DNA of 5,780 nt from Phyllobacteriaceae bacterium (GTDB lineage Bacteria; Pseudomonadota; Alphaproteobacteria; Rhizobiales; Rhizobiaceae), in assembly GCA_024645155.1 (NCBI GenBank), contig JAHEGF010000215.1, positions 1-5,780 of the forward strand, given 5' to 3'. The notes under the pieces were generated by a model. The model saw only the letters and a program-made list of their open reading frames with translations. It was not told where the DNA came from and searched no databases. Shown in pieces: positions 1-5,735 of this stretch; within the stretch, counting starts at the first letter, position 1, and each line of letters begins with the position of its first letter. The position numbers were made by a program, and so were the translations under genes.

Positions 1-762
1 CCGTTCCTGTCGGGGCATTTTCATATTGTCATGCCCGACCAGCGCGGCTTCAACCGATCGTCCAAACCGGAAAGCGAGGAAGCCTATCGGGTTCGCCATC
101 TGGTGGCCGATGTTTCAGCGGTCGCAGATCACTATTCAAACGGGCAGCCGTTTTTTCTGGCAGGCCATGACTGGGGTGCGTCGGTTGCCTATGCGTTTGC
201 CTTTCGCAACCCGGCGCGGCTGAAATCCCTGACCGTGATCAACGGCGTTCATCCCTGGTGTTTTCAGCATGCCATCCTGTTTGATGCCGATCAGCGCCGT
301 GCCAGCCAGTACATAAGCAAGTTACGGTCGACCAAGGCGACCGAATTCATGGCCGCAGACGGTTTTGCCAGAACGCTCAACATGATGACCGGGTTTTCGG
401 CCGGGGACTGGATGACGGCGGAAGCGCGCGACGGTTACCTTGAAGCGTGGTCCGAGCCTGGTGCCATGAATGCAATGCTCAACTGGTACCGTGCGTCGCC
501 TATCGTGGTGCCAGCCGTGGACGAGGTGGTAAAAACCGCGCCGATCCTTGAGACACCGTCTGAAGCCATGCGGGTCGCGGTTCGCCATCAGGTGATATGG
601 GGCACGGGCGATCAGGCGCTGCGTCCGGTCTGTCTTTCGGGCCTGGAGCGGTTTGCCGCAGACCTGACCATCGACCGGATCGACGGTCCCGGCCACTGGA
701 TCATGCATGAGCAGCCTGATCGTGTTGCGCGTTCCATTGAAGGATTTTTGGCAGCGGAATAA
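1..762 (+). CDS. Alpha/beta hydrolase, epoxide hydrolase-like (5' end missing)
   Basis: The frame is open from the first base, and the residues before the first ATG at 31 (PFLSGHFHIV) continue smoothly into MPDQRGF, so the gene starts outside the window; 253 residues are visible. Numbering from the ATG at 31, the nucleophile elbow is GHDWGA with Asp47. The cap has Tyr94 (RRASQYI) and Tyr153 in NWYR, the two positions expected for the ring-polarising tyrosines of epoxide hydrolases. The acid is probably Asp194 (WGTGD) and the base His222 (PGHW). An Asp nucleophile with NWYR points to the epoxide hydrolase branch rather than to esterases; a dehalogenase is the alternative. The substrate cannot be told. 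The missing 40-60 residues should carry the oxyanion HGxP motif. It ends 70 bases before the next gene, on the same strand, and may be co-transcribed with it. No signal peptide can be judged because the start is absent. Confidence 0.87.
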   Translation, partial: PFLSGHFHIVMPDQRGFNRSSKPESEEAYRVRHLVADVSAVADHYSNGQPFFLAGHDWGASVAYAFAFRNPARLKSLTVINGVHPWCFQHAILFDADQRRASQYISKLRSTKATEFMAADGFARTLNMMTGFSAGDWMTAEARDGYLEAWSEPGAMNAMLNWYRASPIVVPAVDEVVKTAPILETPSEAMRVAVRHQVIWGTGDQALRPVCLSGLERFAADLTIDRIDGPGHWIMHEQPDRVARSIEGFLAAE

Positions 763-822
763 GTCACCGGCTGTTGCCGCAAAGGTGTTTTGCATGGTAG
801 CGCGCCTGCTCTTGAGGCAAAC

Positions 823-827
823 GGAAG
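823..827 (+). promoter_or_regulatory. Ribosome binding site of trmJ
   Basis: GGAAG, five bases before the ATG at 833. It is the only purine-rich site at proper distance from any in-frame start of this gene, so it favours 833 over the upstream ATGs at 707 and 794. Confidence 0.55.
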
Positions 828-832
828 CAATC

Positions 833-1678
833 ATGGCTGGCACCAGTCGCAACAGGCCCCTTATTGCCGAAGGTCCGGCGATCGTTCTCGTTGAGCCGCA
901 ACTCGGCGAGAACATCGGGATGGTTGCGCGTGCCATGGCCAATTTCGGTCTGGGCGATCTGCGCCTGGTTGCACCGCGCGACGGATGGCCAAACGACCAG
1001 GCACGGGCTTCGGCCAGTGGTGCCAACCACATCATAGACGCTGCCCAGGTCTTTCCCACGCTTGGAGACGCACTTGGCGACCTTAATTTCGTCTATGCGA
1101 CTACCGCGCGCGAGCGTGACGATTTCAAGCCGGTACGCGGCCCAACCGAGGCGTGCGCAGCATTGCGGCTCAGACATCGTGGCGGGGAAAAGACCGGTAT
1201 CCTGTTCGGGCGGGAACGGTTTGGCCTCAGCAATGACGAAATCAGCTTTGCCGATGAAATCGTGACATTTCCGGTCAACCCGGCATTTGCCTCGCTCAAC
1301 ATTGCCCAGGCGGTGCTGCTGGTAGCCTATGAATGGATGAAATCCGGCCTCCAAGAGGGCGCGGAACTTCCGTTTGATGGCGCAAGACTGGTCCCGGCGA
1401 CCAGGCAGGACCTTTTTGGCCTGTTCGATCATCTCGAAGAAGCATTGGGCAGCAGGGGCTATTTCCGGCCGCCGGCCAAGAAACAGCGACTTGTCGAAAA
1501 CCTGCGATCGGTGCTGACGCGTGCCGGATTTGCAAAAGAGGAAATCCGCGTATTGCGCGGTGTCATTTCGTCGCTGGACAGGTTTACCAGGAAGGCGCCG
1601 CGCGGGTCTCAAGAGGCGGGGCAGCGTCTGGCCGGCAAGCGGCCGGGGCAGCGGCAGGCCGTGGACAAGAACAAATGA
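833..1678 (+). CDS. trmJ: TrmJ-type SPOUT RNA 2'-O-methyltransferase (tRNA position 32)
   Basis: A 281-residue cytoplasmic protein of the TrmH/TrmJ SPOUT family, which uses S-adenosylmethionine to methylate the 2'-hydroxyl of a tRNA nucleotide; TrmJ acts on position 32 of the anticodon loop. The three family motifs are present: NIGMVARAMANFG (27-39) with Asn27 and Arg33, LFGRERFGLSNDE (124-136), and NPAFASLNIAQAV (149-161), the last two building the trefoil-knot cofactor site. Residues from about 165 to 281 form a C-terminal extension ending in a basic, probably disordered tail. I chose the ATG at 833 because GGAAG (823-827) lies five bases upstream and MAGTSRN matches the usual beginning of rhizobial homologues. 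The frame is open back to an ATG at 707, but those 42 residues overlap the hydrolase and look unrelated. The stop overlaps the murI start (ATGA). Family assignment is firm; the exact target nucleotide is inferred. Confidence 0.88.
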   Translation: MAGTSRNRPLIAEGPAIVLVEPQLGENIGMVARAMANFGLGDLRLVAPRDGWPNDQARASASGANHIIDAAQVFPTLGDALGDLNFVYATTARERDDFKPVRGPTEACAALRLRHRGGEKTGILFGRERFGLSNDEISFADEIVTFPVNPAFASLNIAQAVLLVAYEWMKSGLQEGAELPFDGARLVPATRQDLFGLFDHLEEALGSRGYFRPPAKKQRLVENLRSVLTRAGFAKEEIRVLRGVISSLDRFTRKAPRGSQEAGQRLAGKRPGQRQAVDKNK

Positions 1679-2508
1679 ACGACAGGCCAATCCTGATTTT
1701 TGATTCCGGCATAGGCGGGCTCACCGTGCTGCGCGAGGCGCGCGTGCTGATGCCTGAACATCGCTATGTATTTGTCGCCGATGATGCCGGCTTTCCCTAC
1801 GGGGCGTGGCCGGAAGACGCCTTGAGCGAACGCATGGTAACGCTGTTCCGCCACCTGATTGCCGATCACCGGCCCGGCCTGATCGTGATTGCCTGCAACA
1901 CGGCGTCAACGCTCGCGATTGCGCAACTGCGCGAGGCCTTTCCCGGTGAATTCTTTGTCGGCACAGTACCGGCTGTCAAACCGGCAGCGGAGCGCACCAG
2001 ATCCGGACTCGTTTCGGTATTGGCGACGCCAGGCACGGTGAAACGCCAATACACCCGCGACCTGATCCAGACCTATGCGTCAAAATGCCATGTGCGTCTT
2101 GTCGGCAGCGAGAACCTGGCGGCCCTGGCCGAACAATATATGCGCGACGGCCATGTCGACGAGGATGAAGTTCGGGCCGCAATCGCGCCGTGTTTCGTCG
2201 AGCATGGAGACAAACGCACCGACATCGTGGTTCTGGCGTGCACGCATTATCCCTTCCTGGTCAACCGCATGCGCAAGACGGCCCCGTGGCCGGTCGACTG
2301 GATTGATACGTCGGAAGCGATTGCGCGCCGGGCGCTGAGCGTTGCATCCGGCCTGCCTCTAACCGGGCGTGGTGATGCCCGTGACATTGCGGTTTTCACA
2401 TCAGGAAAAGTTTCCAGCGGCCTACGCCGCCTTGTCGGCGGGTTCGGGCTGCATGTGGATGATGACGGTACGGCCGCCGGAGGCGTTCCGGTCAGGCAGC
2501 GCCCTTAG
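1675..2508 (+). CDS. murI: Glutamate racemase
   Basis: A 277-residue cytoplasmic enzyme that interconverts L- and D-glutamate, supplying the D-glutamate of the peptidoglycan stem peptide. Both halves of the cofactor-independent active site are intact: DSGIGGL at 10-16 with Asp10 and Ser11, catalytic Cys74 in ACNTAS, and the second catalytic Cys189 with His191 in ACTHYPF. Length is normal for the family. The start at 1675 puts the DSG motif about ten residues from the N-terminus, as usual. The ATG shares ATGA with the trmJ stop and has no convincing Shine-Dalgarno of its own (upstream is GGACAAGAACAA), so translation is probably coupled to trmJ. The extreme C-terminus (about 265-277) is weakly conserved in character and its coding bases overlap the 3' end of msrB on the other strand by 17 bases. 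Aspartate racemase is excluded by the DSGIGGL context. Confidence 0.97.
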   Translation: MNDRPILIFDSGIGGLTVLREARVLMPEHRYVFVADDAGFPYGAWPEDALSERMVTLFRHLIADHRPGLIVIACNTASTLAIAQLREAFPGEFFVGTVPAVKPAAERTRSGLVSVLATPGTVKRQYTRDLIQTYASKCHVRLVGSENLAALAEQYMRDGHVDEDEVRAAIAPCFVEHGDKRTDIVVLACTHYPFLVNRMRKTAPWPVDWIDTSEAIARRALSVASGLPLTGRGDARDIAVFTSGKVSSGLRRLVGGFGLHVDDDGTAAGGVPVRQRP

Positions 2509-2989
2509 GCTTGAATGTAAGTGCCAGGCCGTTGAGGCAATGGCGTTTGCCGGTCGGTGGCGGGCCGTCATCAAAGATATGGCCGAAATGCCCGCCGCAC
2601 CGCCGGCAATGAACCTCGGTACGGGTCATGAACAAGGAGCGGTCGATCCGCGTTCCGATTGCACCGGGCAGGGACTTGTAGAAACTTGGCCAGCCGGTGC
2701 CGCTGTCAAACTTCGTTTCCGACGAATAGACCGGCAGCTCACAACCGGCGCAATGATACGTACCGGCGCGCTTCTCGTTATTCAGGGGGCTGGTGAAGGC
2801 GCGTTCGGTTGCTTCCTTGCGCAACACGTTAAACCGGGCTTGTGACAGCATCGACCGCCATTCCGCGTCGCTGTGGCTGATTTCGAAGGATCCGCCACCT
2901 GAGGATGCTGCCTGCGACAGGCCGGTGCGGGCCATCAGTGATCCGACACCGAGTGCGGTGCCCATGAGGAGAAACTGGCGCTTGTTCAT
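2492..2989 (-). CDS. msrB: Exported peptide-methionine (R)-S-oxide reductase
   Basis: A 165-residue protein that reduces methionine-R-sulfoxide in oxidised proteins. The N-terminus is an export signal: charged MNKRQFLLMG, a hydrophobic stretch to about residue 20, and a likely cleavage after SQA (25-27). NKRQFLL resembles a twin-arginine motif with Lys-Arg in place of Arg-Arg, so Tat or Sec export are both possible; either places the enzyme in the periplasm. The MsrB core follows: zinc cysteines Cys80/Cys83 and Cys128/Cys131, GTGWPSF (97-103), HCRRCGGHFGHIFDDGP (127-143), and catalytic Cys151 in RHCLNG. Thr98 stands where many MsrBs have the resolving cysteine, and no other cysteine is present. 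I chose the start at 2989 because GGGAG (2996-3000, - strand) is six bases upstream and the signal peptide starts there; an ATG 26 codons further upstream lacks both. It converges on murI with a 17-base overlap. Confidence 0.95.
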   Translation of the reverse strand: MNKRQFLLMGTALGVGSLMARTGLSQAASSGGGSFEISHSDAEWRSMLSQARFNVLRKEATERAFTSPLNNEKRAGTYHCAGCELPVYSSETKFDSGTGWPSFYKSLPGAIGTRIDRSLFMTRTEVHCRRCGGHFGHIFDDGPPPTGKRHCLNGLALTFKPKGAA

Positions 2990-2995
2990 GTTCGG

Positions 2996-3000
2996 CTCCC
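2996..3000 (-). promoter_or_regulatory. Ribosome binding site of msrB
   Basis: GGGAG on the - strand, six bases before the ATG at 2989. It decides for the start at the signal peptide against the upstream in-frame ATG at 3067. Confidence 0.6.
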
Positions 3001-3245
3001 GTGAAGCTTCGATTTCCCTGTGTAAATGGGGAACTGGCACACGTGGGTCAACGCACATCTGTATCACTTTGCCGTCAATTCGGACGTGATCGTGGTCTCA
3101 AACATGTGGAAGGTGCACCATGAACATGTTGCACTGAACTCCAGCAAACCATGGATATTGTGACGGTGCATGGACAGGCCGGTTCGGCAGCCATTTGCGT
3201 CATTTTGAGCAAGTTTCTGAATAGGTTCACATATCCGAAATTGTC

Positions 3246-3265
3246 CACACCAATTAACAGGTGTG
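3246..3265. repeat. Short perfect inverted repeat
   Basis: CACACC at 3246-3251 and GGTGTG at 3260-3265 form a perfect six-pair arm around an AT-rich eight-base centre (AATTAACA). No T tract follows, so it is not a terminator. It could be an operator-like site or a chance palindrome; nothing around it decides. Confidence 0.4.
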
Positions 3266-3645
3266 ATTTGACTGTTTGGCATGTTGGGAGCACCATCCTG
3301 ATACGCCCTGATCTGGAGCCATATGTGGCAATAAGGTGGAAGATCAAAAGTGGCGTACCCGGCTTGGAAGCAGGCAAATATTTCTTCGGAAATGTTGGTT
3401 TGATGAAGAGGTGCCAACGGGGTAGCGAATGACGGAGTGCATTGACGAAATTCGCGCCGGTAGATCGTAGAACGGCGGTTAATCCGTAACTGCGGCTTGC
3501 ATCGGCAGGGCCTTCGGGTCAGGCAGGTGAGGGCTGAAACACTCGAAAGAAGGTTTTGGCTAATTTGGGTGAGCGAACCAATTTGGGTAGTTCTCGAAAC
3601 CTTCGGGCGGAAAGAAAGATCAAGATTGATAGCGGCATCCAAACA

Positions 3646-3837
3646 GGGAGGCGCTGGCGCAAGCCGGTGCCTTTCCTTGTTTTCGGGCGGTGTGTCCGCA
3701 TTACTTCGGGCTGGCATTGATCGGGCAGCACTCTTTCGCTGTTGGGGCGAATGTTTGCGGAGGCAGTAGCAACTTCCGAACCTTGCCATTGACTTAACCG
3801 GTCAATCGTCCTAATCACCCGCGTCTTGCGGGTTTTT
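3646..3837 (+). ncRNA. Candidate structured small RNA ending in a terminator
   Basis: Seen in the sequence: a 13-pair stem, arms 3646-3658 and 3663-3675, closes a GCAA tetraloop of the stable GNRA class. Four of its pairs are G-U or U-G when read as + strand RNA, and these would be A-C mismatches in the opposite strand, which favours a + strand transcript. Downstream are smaller stems at 3687-3699 (4 pairs), 3758-3778 (6 pairs, one wobble) and 3788-3806 (7 pairs, one wobble). The last element is the terminator-like hairpin at 3817-3837. I see no clear promoter, so the 5' end is arbitrary and is set at the first base of the long stem. It matches none of the conserved blocks I remember for RNase P RNA, SRP RNA, tmRNA or tRNAs. 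It may equally be chance hairpins in a spacer. Confidence 0.3.
3817..3837 (+). terminator. Intrinsic terminator-like hairpin upstream of rpsD
   Basis: ACCCGC (3817-3822) pairs perfectly with GCGGGT (3828-3833) around a five-base loop, followed by four more T residues (3834-3837). The orientation is + strand; the reverse strand has no matching U tract. No recognised + strand gene precedes it, so it ends either an unrecognised transcript (see the candidate RNA) or acts as an attenuator in a long rpsD leader. The stem is short, so strength is uncertain. Confidence 0.55.
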
Positions 3838-3860
3838 CCCGCACAACCGACGTGTCCCGT

Positions 3861-3941
3861 GGATGGTTTCGCAAAGCGTGCGTGTACCATCCTGTCAGGT
3901 CCCGAAAACGGGGGCCAGAGGAGGGCGCGTTTCCTTCGCGC
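3861..3941 (+). promoter_or_regulatory. Structured 5' leader of rpsD, possible autoregulatory element
   Basis: Three consecutive hairpins lie just upstream of rpsD. First, GGATGGT (3861-3867) pairs with ACCATCC (3886-3892), with an inner CGCA/TGCG stem (3870-3873 with 3879-3882). Second, 3898-3904 pairs with 3909-3916 around an AAAA loop, with one bulged or wobble G. Third, GCGCG (3925-3929) pairs with CGCGC (3937-3941) around TTTCCTT. S4 is a known translational repressor of its own operon in Escherichia coli and Bacillus through mRNA structures. That this leader binds S4 is inference; it resembles no leader motif I can name. The rpsD promoter was not identified. Confidence 0.35.
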
Positions 3942-3972
3942 AGAGCATGAGGTTTTGCGTGTAACTTTTTGA

Positions 3973-3977
3973 AAGGA
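3973..3977 (+). promoter_or_regulatory. Ribosome binding site of rpsD
   Basis: AAGGA, six bases before the ATG at 3984. It overlaps the alternative in-frame TTG at 3969, which therefore cannot be the real start. Confidence 0.8.
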
Positions 3978-3983
3978 AATGCG

Positions 3984-4601
3984 ATGAGCAAGCGCACATC
4001 AGCAAAATACAAGATCGATCGCCGCATGGGCGAGAATATCTGGGGCCGTCCGAAATCGCCGGTCAACCGGCGCGAATACGGTCCCGGCGAGCATGGTCAG
4101 CGCCGCAAGGGCAAACTTTCCGATTTTGGCCTGCAGTTGCGTGCCAAGCAGAAGCTCAAGGGCTACTATGGCGATATTTCCGAAAAACAGTTTCGCCGCA
4201 CCTATGATGAAGCATCGCGCCGCCGCGGGGATACGCCGGACAATCTTATCGGCCTACTGGAATCACGGCTTGATGCGGTTGTCTACCGCGCGAAATTCGT
4301 GCCAACGGTTTTTGCTGCGCGCCAGTTCGTCAATCACGGCCATATCAACGTCAACGGGAGCCGGGTGAACATACCTTCTTACCGTTGCAAACCCGGCGAC
4401 AAGATCGAAATTCGCGAAAAGTCCAAGCAGTTGGTCCTGGTTCTCGAATCAGTTCAGCTCGCCGAACGTGACGTTCCAGAATATGTCGAAGCGGATCACA
4501 ACAAGATGACAGCGACATTTGTGAGGATGCCGCAGCTTTCCGATGTGCCATACGCAGTACAGATGGAACCGAACCTGGTCGTCGAGTTCTATTCCCGCTA
4601 A
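3984..4601 (+). CDS. rpsD: 30S ribosomal protein S4
   Basis: A 205-residue primary rRNA-binding protein that binds the 5' domain of 16S rRNA, nucleates 30S assembly and contributes to decoding accuracy. The N-terminal domain carries the basic block NIWGRPKSPVNRREYGPG (18-35) and RRKGKLSDFG (40-49). The S4 RNA-binding fold spans about residues 93-155, from LESRLDAVVYRAKF through ARQFVNHGHINVNG (112-125) to the PGDKIEI strand. The N-terminal zinc cysteines found in some S4 proteins are absent, so this is the zinc-free form; the only cysteine is near residue 135. Length equals the usual alphaproteobacterial value. The start is fixed by MSKR and the AAGGA site six bases upstream. It stands alone rather than in a ribosomal protein operon, with its own long leader and a terminator 40 bases downstream, as in rhizobia where rpsD is a separate unit. 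Assignment is secure. Confidence 0.98.
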   Translation: MSKRTSAKYKIDRRMGENIWGRPKSPVNRREYGPGEHGQRRKGKLSDFGLQLRAKQKLKGYYGDISEKQFRRTYDEASRRRGDTPDNLIGLLESRLDAVVYRAKFVPTVFAARQFVNHGHINVNGSRVNIPSYRCKPGDKIEIREKSKQLVLVLESVQLAERDVPEYVEADHNKMTATFVRMPQLSDVPYAVQMEPNLVVEFYSR

Positions 4602-4636
4602 ACGGCCGCCTGAATGCCGGAACGGGGATCACGGCA

Positions 4637-4673
4637 GCAACGAAGGCGGCTCATGGGGCCGCCTTTTTGTTGC
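4637..4673 (+). terminator. Intrinsic terminator of rpsD
   Basis: GGCGGC (4645-4650) pairs with GCCGCC (4658-4663) around a seven-base loop, extended by AA/TT, followed by TTTTT at 4664-4668. The stem can continue past the T tract through GCAAC (4637-4641) with GTTGC (4669-4673). It lies just downstream of the rpsD stop at 4601 and should separate rpsD from the methyltransferase gene. Confidence 0.88.
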
Positions 4674-4743
4674 CCCGGAACCGCGTGATGGAATAAATCG
4701 TCGAATGTCCGGCCAATGCCGGCCTATCATTTGTTGCCCGCTC

Positions 4744-4748
4744 AGGAG
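4744..4748 (+). promoter_or_regulatory. Ribosome binding site of the methyltransferase gene
   Basis: AGGAG, six bases before the ATG at 4755; a near-consensus site that supports this start. Further upstream, TTGCCC (4670-4675) with TAAATC (4694-4699) is a weak promoter candidate, and CCGGC/GCCGG (4709-4713 with 4718-4722) is a small hairpin in the leader. Confidence 0.7.
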
Positions 4749-4754
4749 ACTTGA

Positions 4755-5735
4755 ATGACCGAGTCCTGCCAGCTTTGCGGAGGTGCGGATCACATCACGA
4801 TCTCGCGCAAGGACCGCCATGGCGGCGACCTTGTCACGGTCCTTTGCATGAATTGCGGCGTGGTGACGAACGATCCCATTCCAACCGATGAGGAACTGGC
4901 CGCCTTTTACCGCAGTGCCTACCGCAAGGAATACAAGGGTACAGCCGAACCACGCATGCGCCAGGTCTGGCGCAACTTCAGCCGTCTGGCGGCGCATGTT
5001 TCCGCCTATCGCGACATTTACGATCGCCGTGAAAAATGTCTCGACCTGGGCGCGGGTAGTGGCGAGTTCATGTTCCTTGCCAAGGCGCTTGGCATTGCCT
5101 GCACGGGCATAGAGCCCAACGAGGATTATTCGGCATATTGCCGGGACCGCCTCGACCTGGACGTGCGCACGCAAACGTTGGAAGAAACGAAATTCGCGCC
5201 GGGTTCCTTTGACCTGATCCGCCTGTCCCATGTTCTCGAACACATGCGCGATCCGGTGCGTTCGCTCAAGGTGCTGCATCGTTGGCTTGCAAAGGACGGT
5301 GTGCTGTATATCGAGGTCCCCGATATTGCGGTTGAGGCTGATCGTAAGGTCCGGGGCCGGCTTTTCCACTTTGGCCACATATTCAATTTCAATCCGTATA
5401 CGCTGAGACTGGCTGCCGGCCTTGCGGGCTTTGAAGTGCTGCCGGAGGCGGAAAAGCGCGGTGCCGGTCGTACCGGCGTGTTTTTCCACAAGTCTGCCGG
5501 CCGGTTTGCAATGCCCGCAGGTGGGACCAAAAATGCCGCAGGCATGAAGGCGTCGATGGACAGCCATTTTGCGCGCGCGATGCCGCGTCCGGCGACGGGG
5601 TCGGCGTTGGGGCGCTTTGTTTCGGTAAACAGGCTCCGTCTCAGGGAGATGCTGGCGGCGAAACGCTTTGCCAGCCACCGCGCAATCGCCGATCATTTTG
5701 CCACCGTGGTTCGGGCTGGCGGGGATCGGCCATGA
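4755..5735 (+). CDS. Class I SAM-dependent methyltransferase with N-terminal CxxC pair
   Basis: A 326-residue, apparently cytoplasmic protein. Cys5/Cys8 and Cys31/Cys34 (CQLC, CMNC) form a probable zinc-ribbon at the N-terminus, followed by a PTDEELAAFYRSAYRKEYKG segment (43-62) typical of methyltransferases found in sugar and polysaccharide clusters. The Rossmann core begins with LDLGAGSGEF (96-105, motif I, cofactor binding), Glu120 in GIEPN (the likely ribose-binding acid), SFDLIRLSHVLEHMRDP (151-167) and VLYIEVPD (183-190). The last 70 or so residues are basic and helical-looking with no known domain. The substrate is not evident; sugar, lipid and small-molecule methylation are all possible, and the assignment to polysaccharide chemistry is inferred from family resemblance and from the coupled gene that follows. 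The start is supported by AGGAG. It overlaps the next reading frame by ATGA and is probably the first gene of a new operon. Confidence 0.88.
   Translation: MTESCQLCGGADHITISRKDRHGGDLVTVLCMNCGVVTNDPIPTDEELAAFYRSAYRKEYKGTAEPRMRQVWRNFSRLAAHVSAYRDIYDRREKCLDLGAGSGEFMFLAKALGIACTGIEPNEDYSAYCRDRLDLDVRTQTLEETKFAPGSFDLIRLSHVLEHMRDPVRSLKVLHRWLAKDGVLYIEVPDIAVEADRKVRGRLFHFGHIFNFNPYTLRLAAGLAGFEVLPEAEKRGAGRTGVFFHKSAGRFAMPAGGTKNAAGMKASMDSHFARAMPRPATGSALGRFVSVNRLRLREMLAAKRFASHRAIADHFATVVRAGGDRP

Larger units (their letters stand above)
2990..3816. other. Long intergenic region without recognisable gene
   Basis: Between the msrB start and the hairpin at 3817 I recognise no protein, tRNA or rRNA. GC is about 51 percent over 3061-3780 by hand count, below that of neighbouring genes. 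The longest open frame runs on the - strand from 3789 to 3064 (241 residues), but its product is rich in Cys, Pro, Arg and Ser, resembles nothing I know, shows no GC bias at third codon positions and has no Shine-Dalgarno. A 93-codon + strand frame (3151-3432) lies exactly antisense in the same codon register, also without a ribosome site. Short palindromes occur (GGTGCACC at 3112-3119, AACATGTT at 3123-3130), with an inverted repeat at 3246-3265 and the direct repeat AATTTGGGT at 3562-3570 and 3580-3588. The part nearest msrB must hold its promoter; the best guess, a TTGACC at 3051-3046 on the - strand, has only a poor -10 partner. It could be decayed coding sequence, a small RNA locus, or both. 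Confidence 0.6.

Noticed and set aside
707..832. N-terminal extension of trmJ from the ATG at 707
   Set aside because: These 42 codons overlap the hydrolase gene, have no ribosome site and do not resemble TrmJ; the ATG at 833 has GGAAG at proper spacing.
322..1690. Long - strand frames opposite the hydrolase and trmJ (322-1059 and 764-1690)
   Set aside because: Both are antisense to genes with intact catalytic motifs, and their products lack recognisable domains.
3026..3163. A 45-codon + strand frame (MGNWHTWVNAHLYHF and on) just upstream of msrB, rich in Trp and His
   Set aside because: No ribosome site precedes the ATG, a stop codon lies directly before it in frame, and the length is well within chance. 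The composition is odd but resembles no known small protein.
3480..3610. Two CCTTCGG segments (3511-3517 and 3600-3606) resembling UUCG tetraloops
   Set aside because: The stems extend for only two to four pairs, so they are too weak to support an RNA element by themselves.
3497..3769. A 90-codon + strand frame in the spacer
   Set aside because: It has no Shine-Dalgarno and a composition rich in Arg, Trp and Cys. It overlaps the candidate structured RNA and matches no family I recognise.
3789..3817. Promoter-like TTGACT (3789-3794), 17-base spacer, TAATCA (3812-3817) before rpsD
   Set aside because: The -35 is good but the -10 matches only two of six consensus bases, and the implied start would fall inside the terminator-like hairpin. 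TTGACT is also one arm of the stem at 3788-3806.
3970..3983. rpsD starting at the TTG at 3969
   Set aside because: The extra residues MKGNA are simply the translated ribosome binding site; MSKR at 3984 is the usual S4 N-terminus.
4629..5696. A 355-codon - strand frame opposite the methyltransferase gene
   Set aside because: It is a shadow of the + strand gene: the + frame has clear methyltransferase motifs and a ribosome site, while the - strand product is Arg/His-rich with no recognisable domain.
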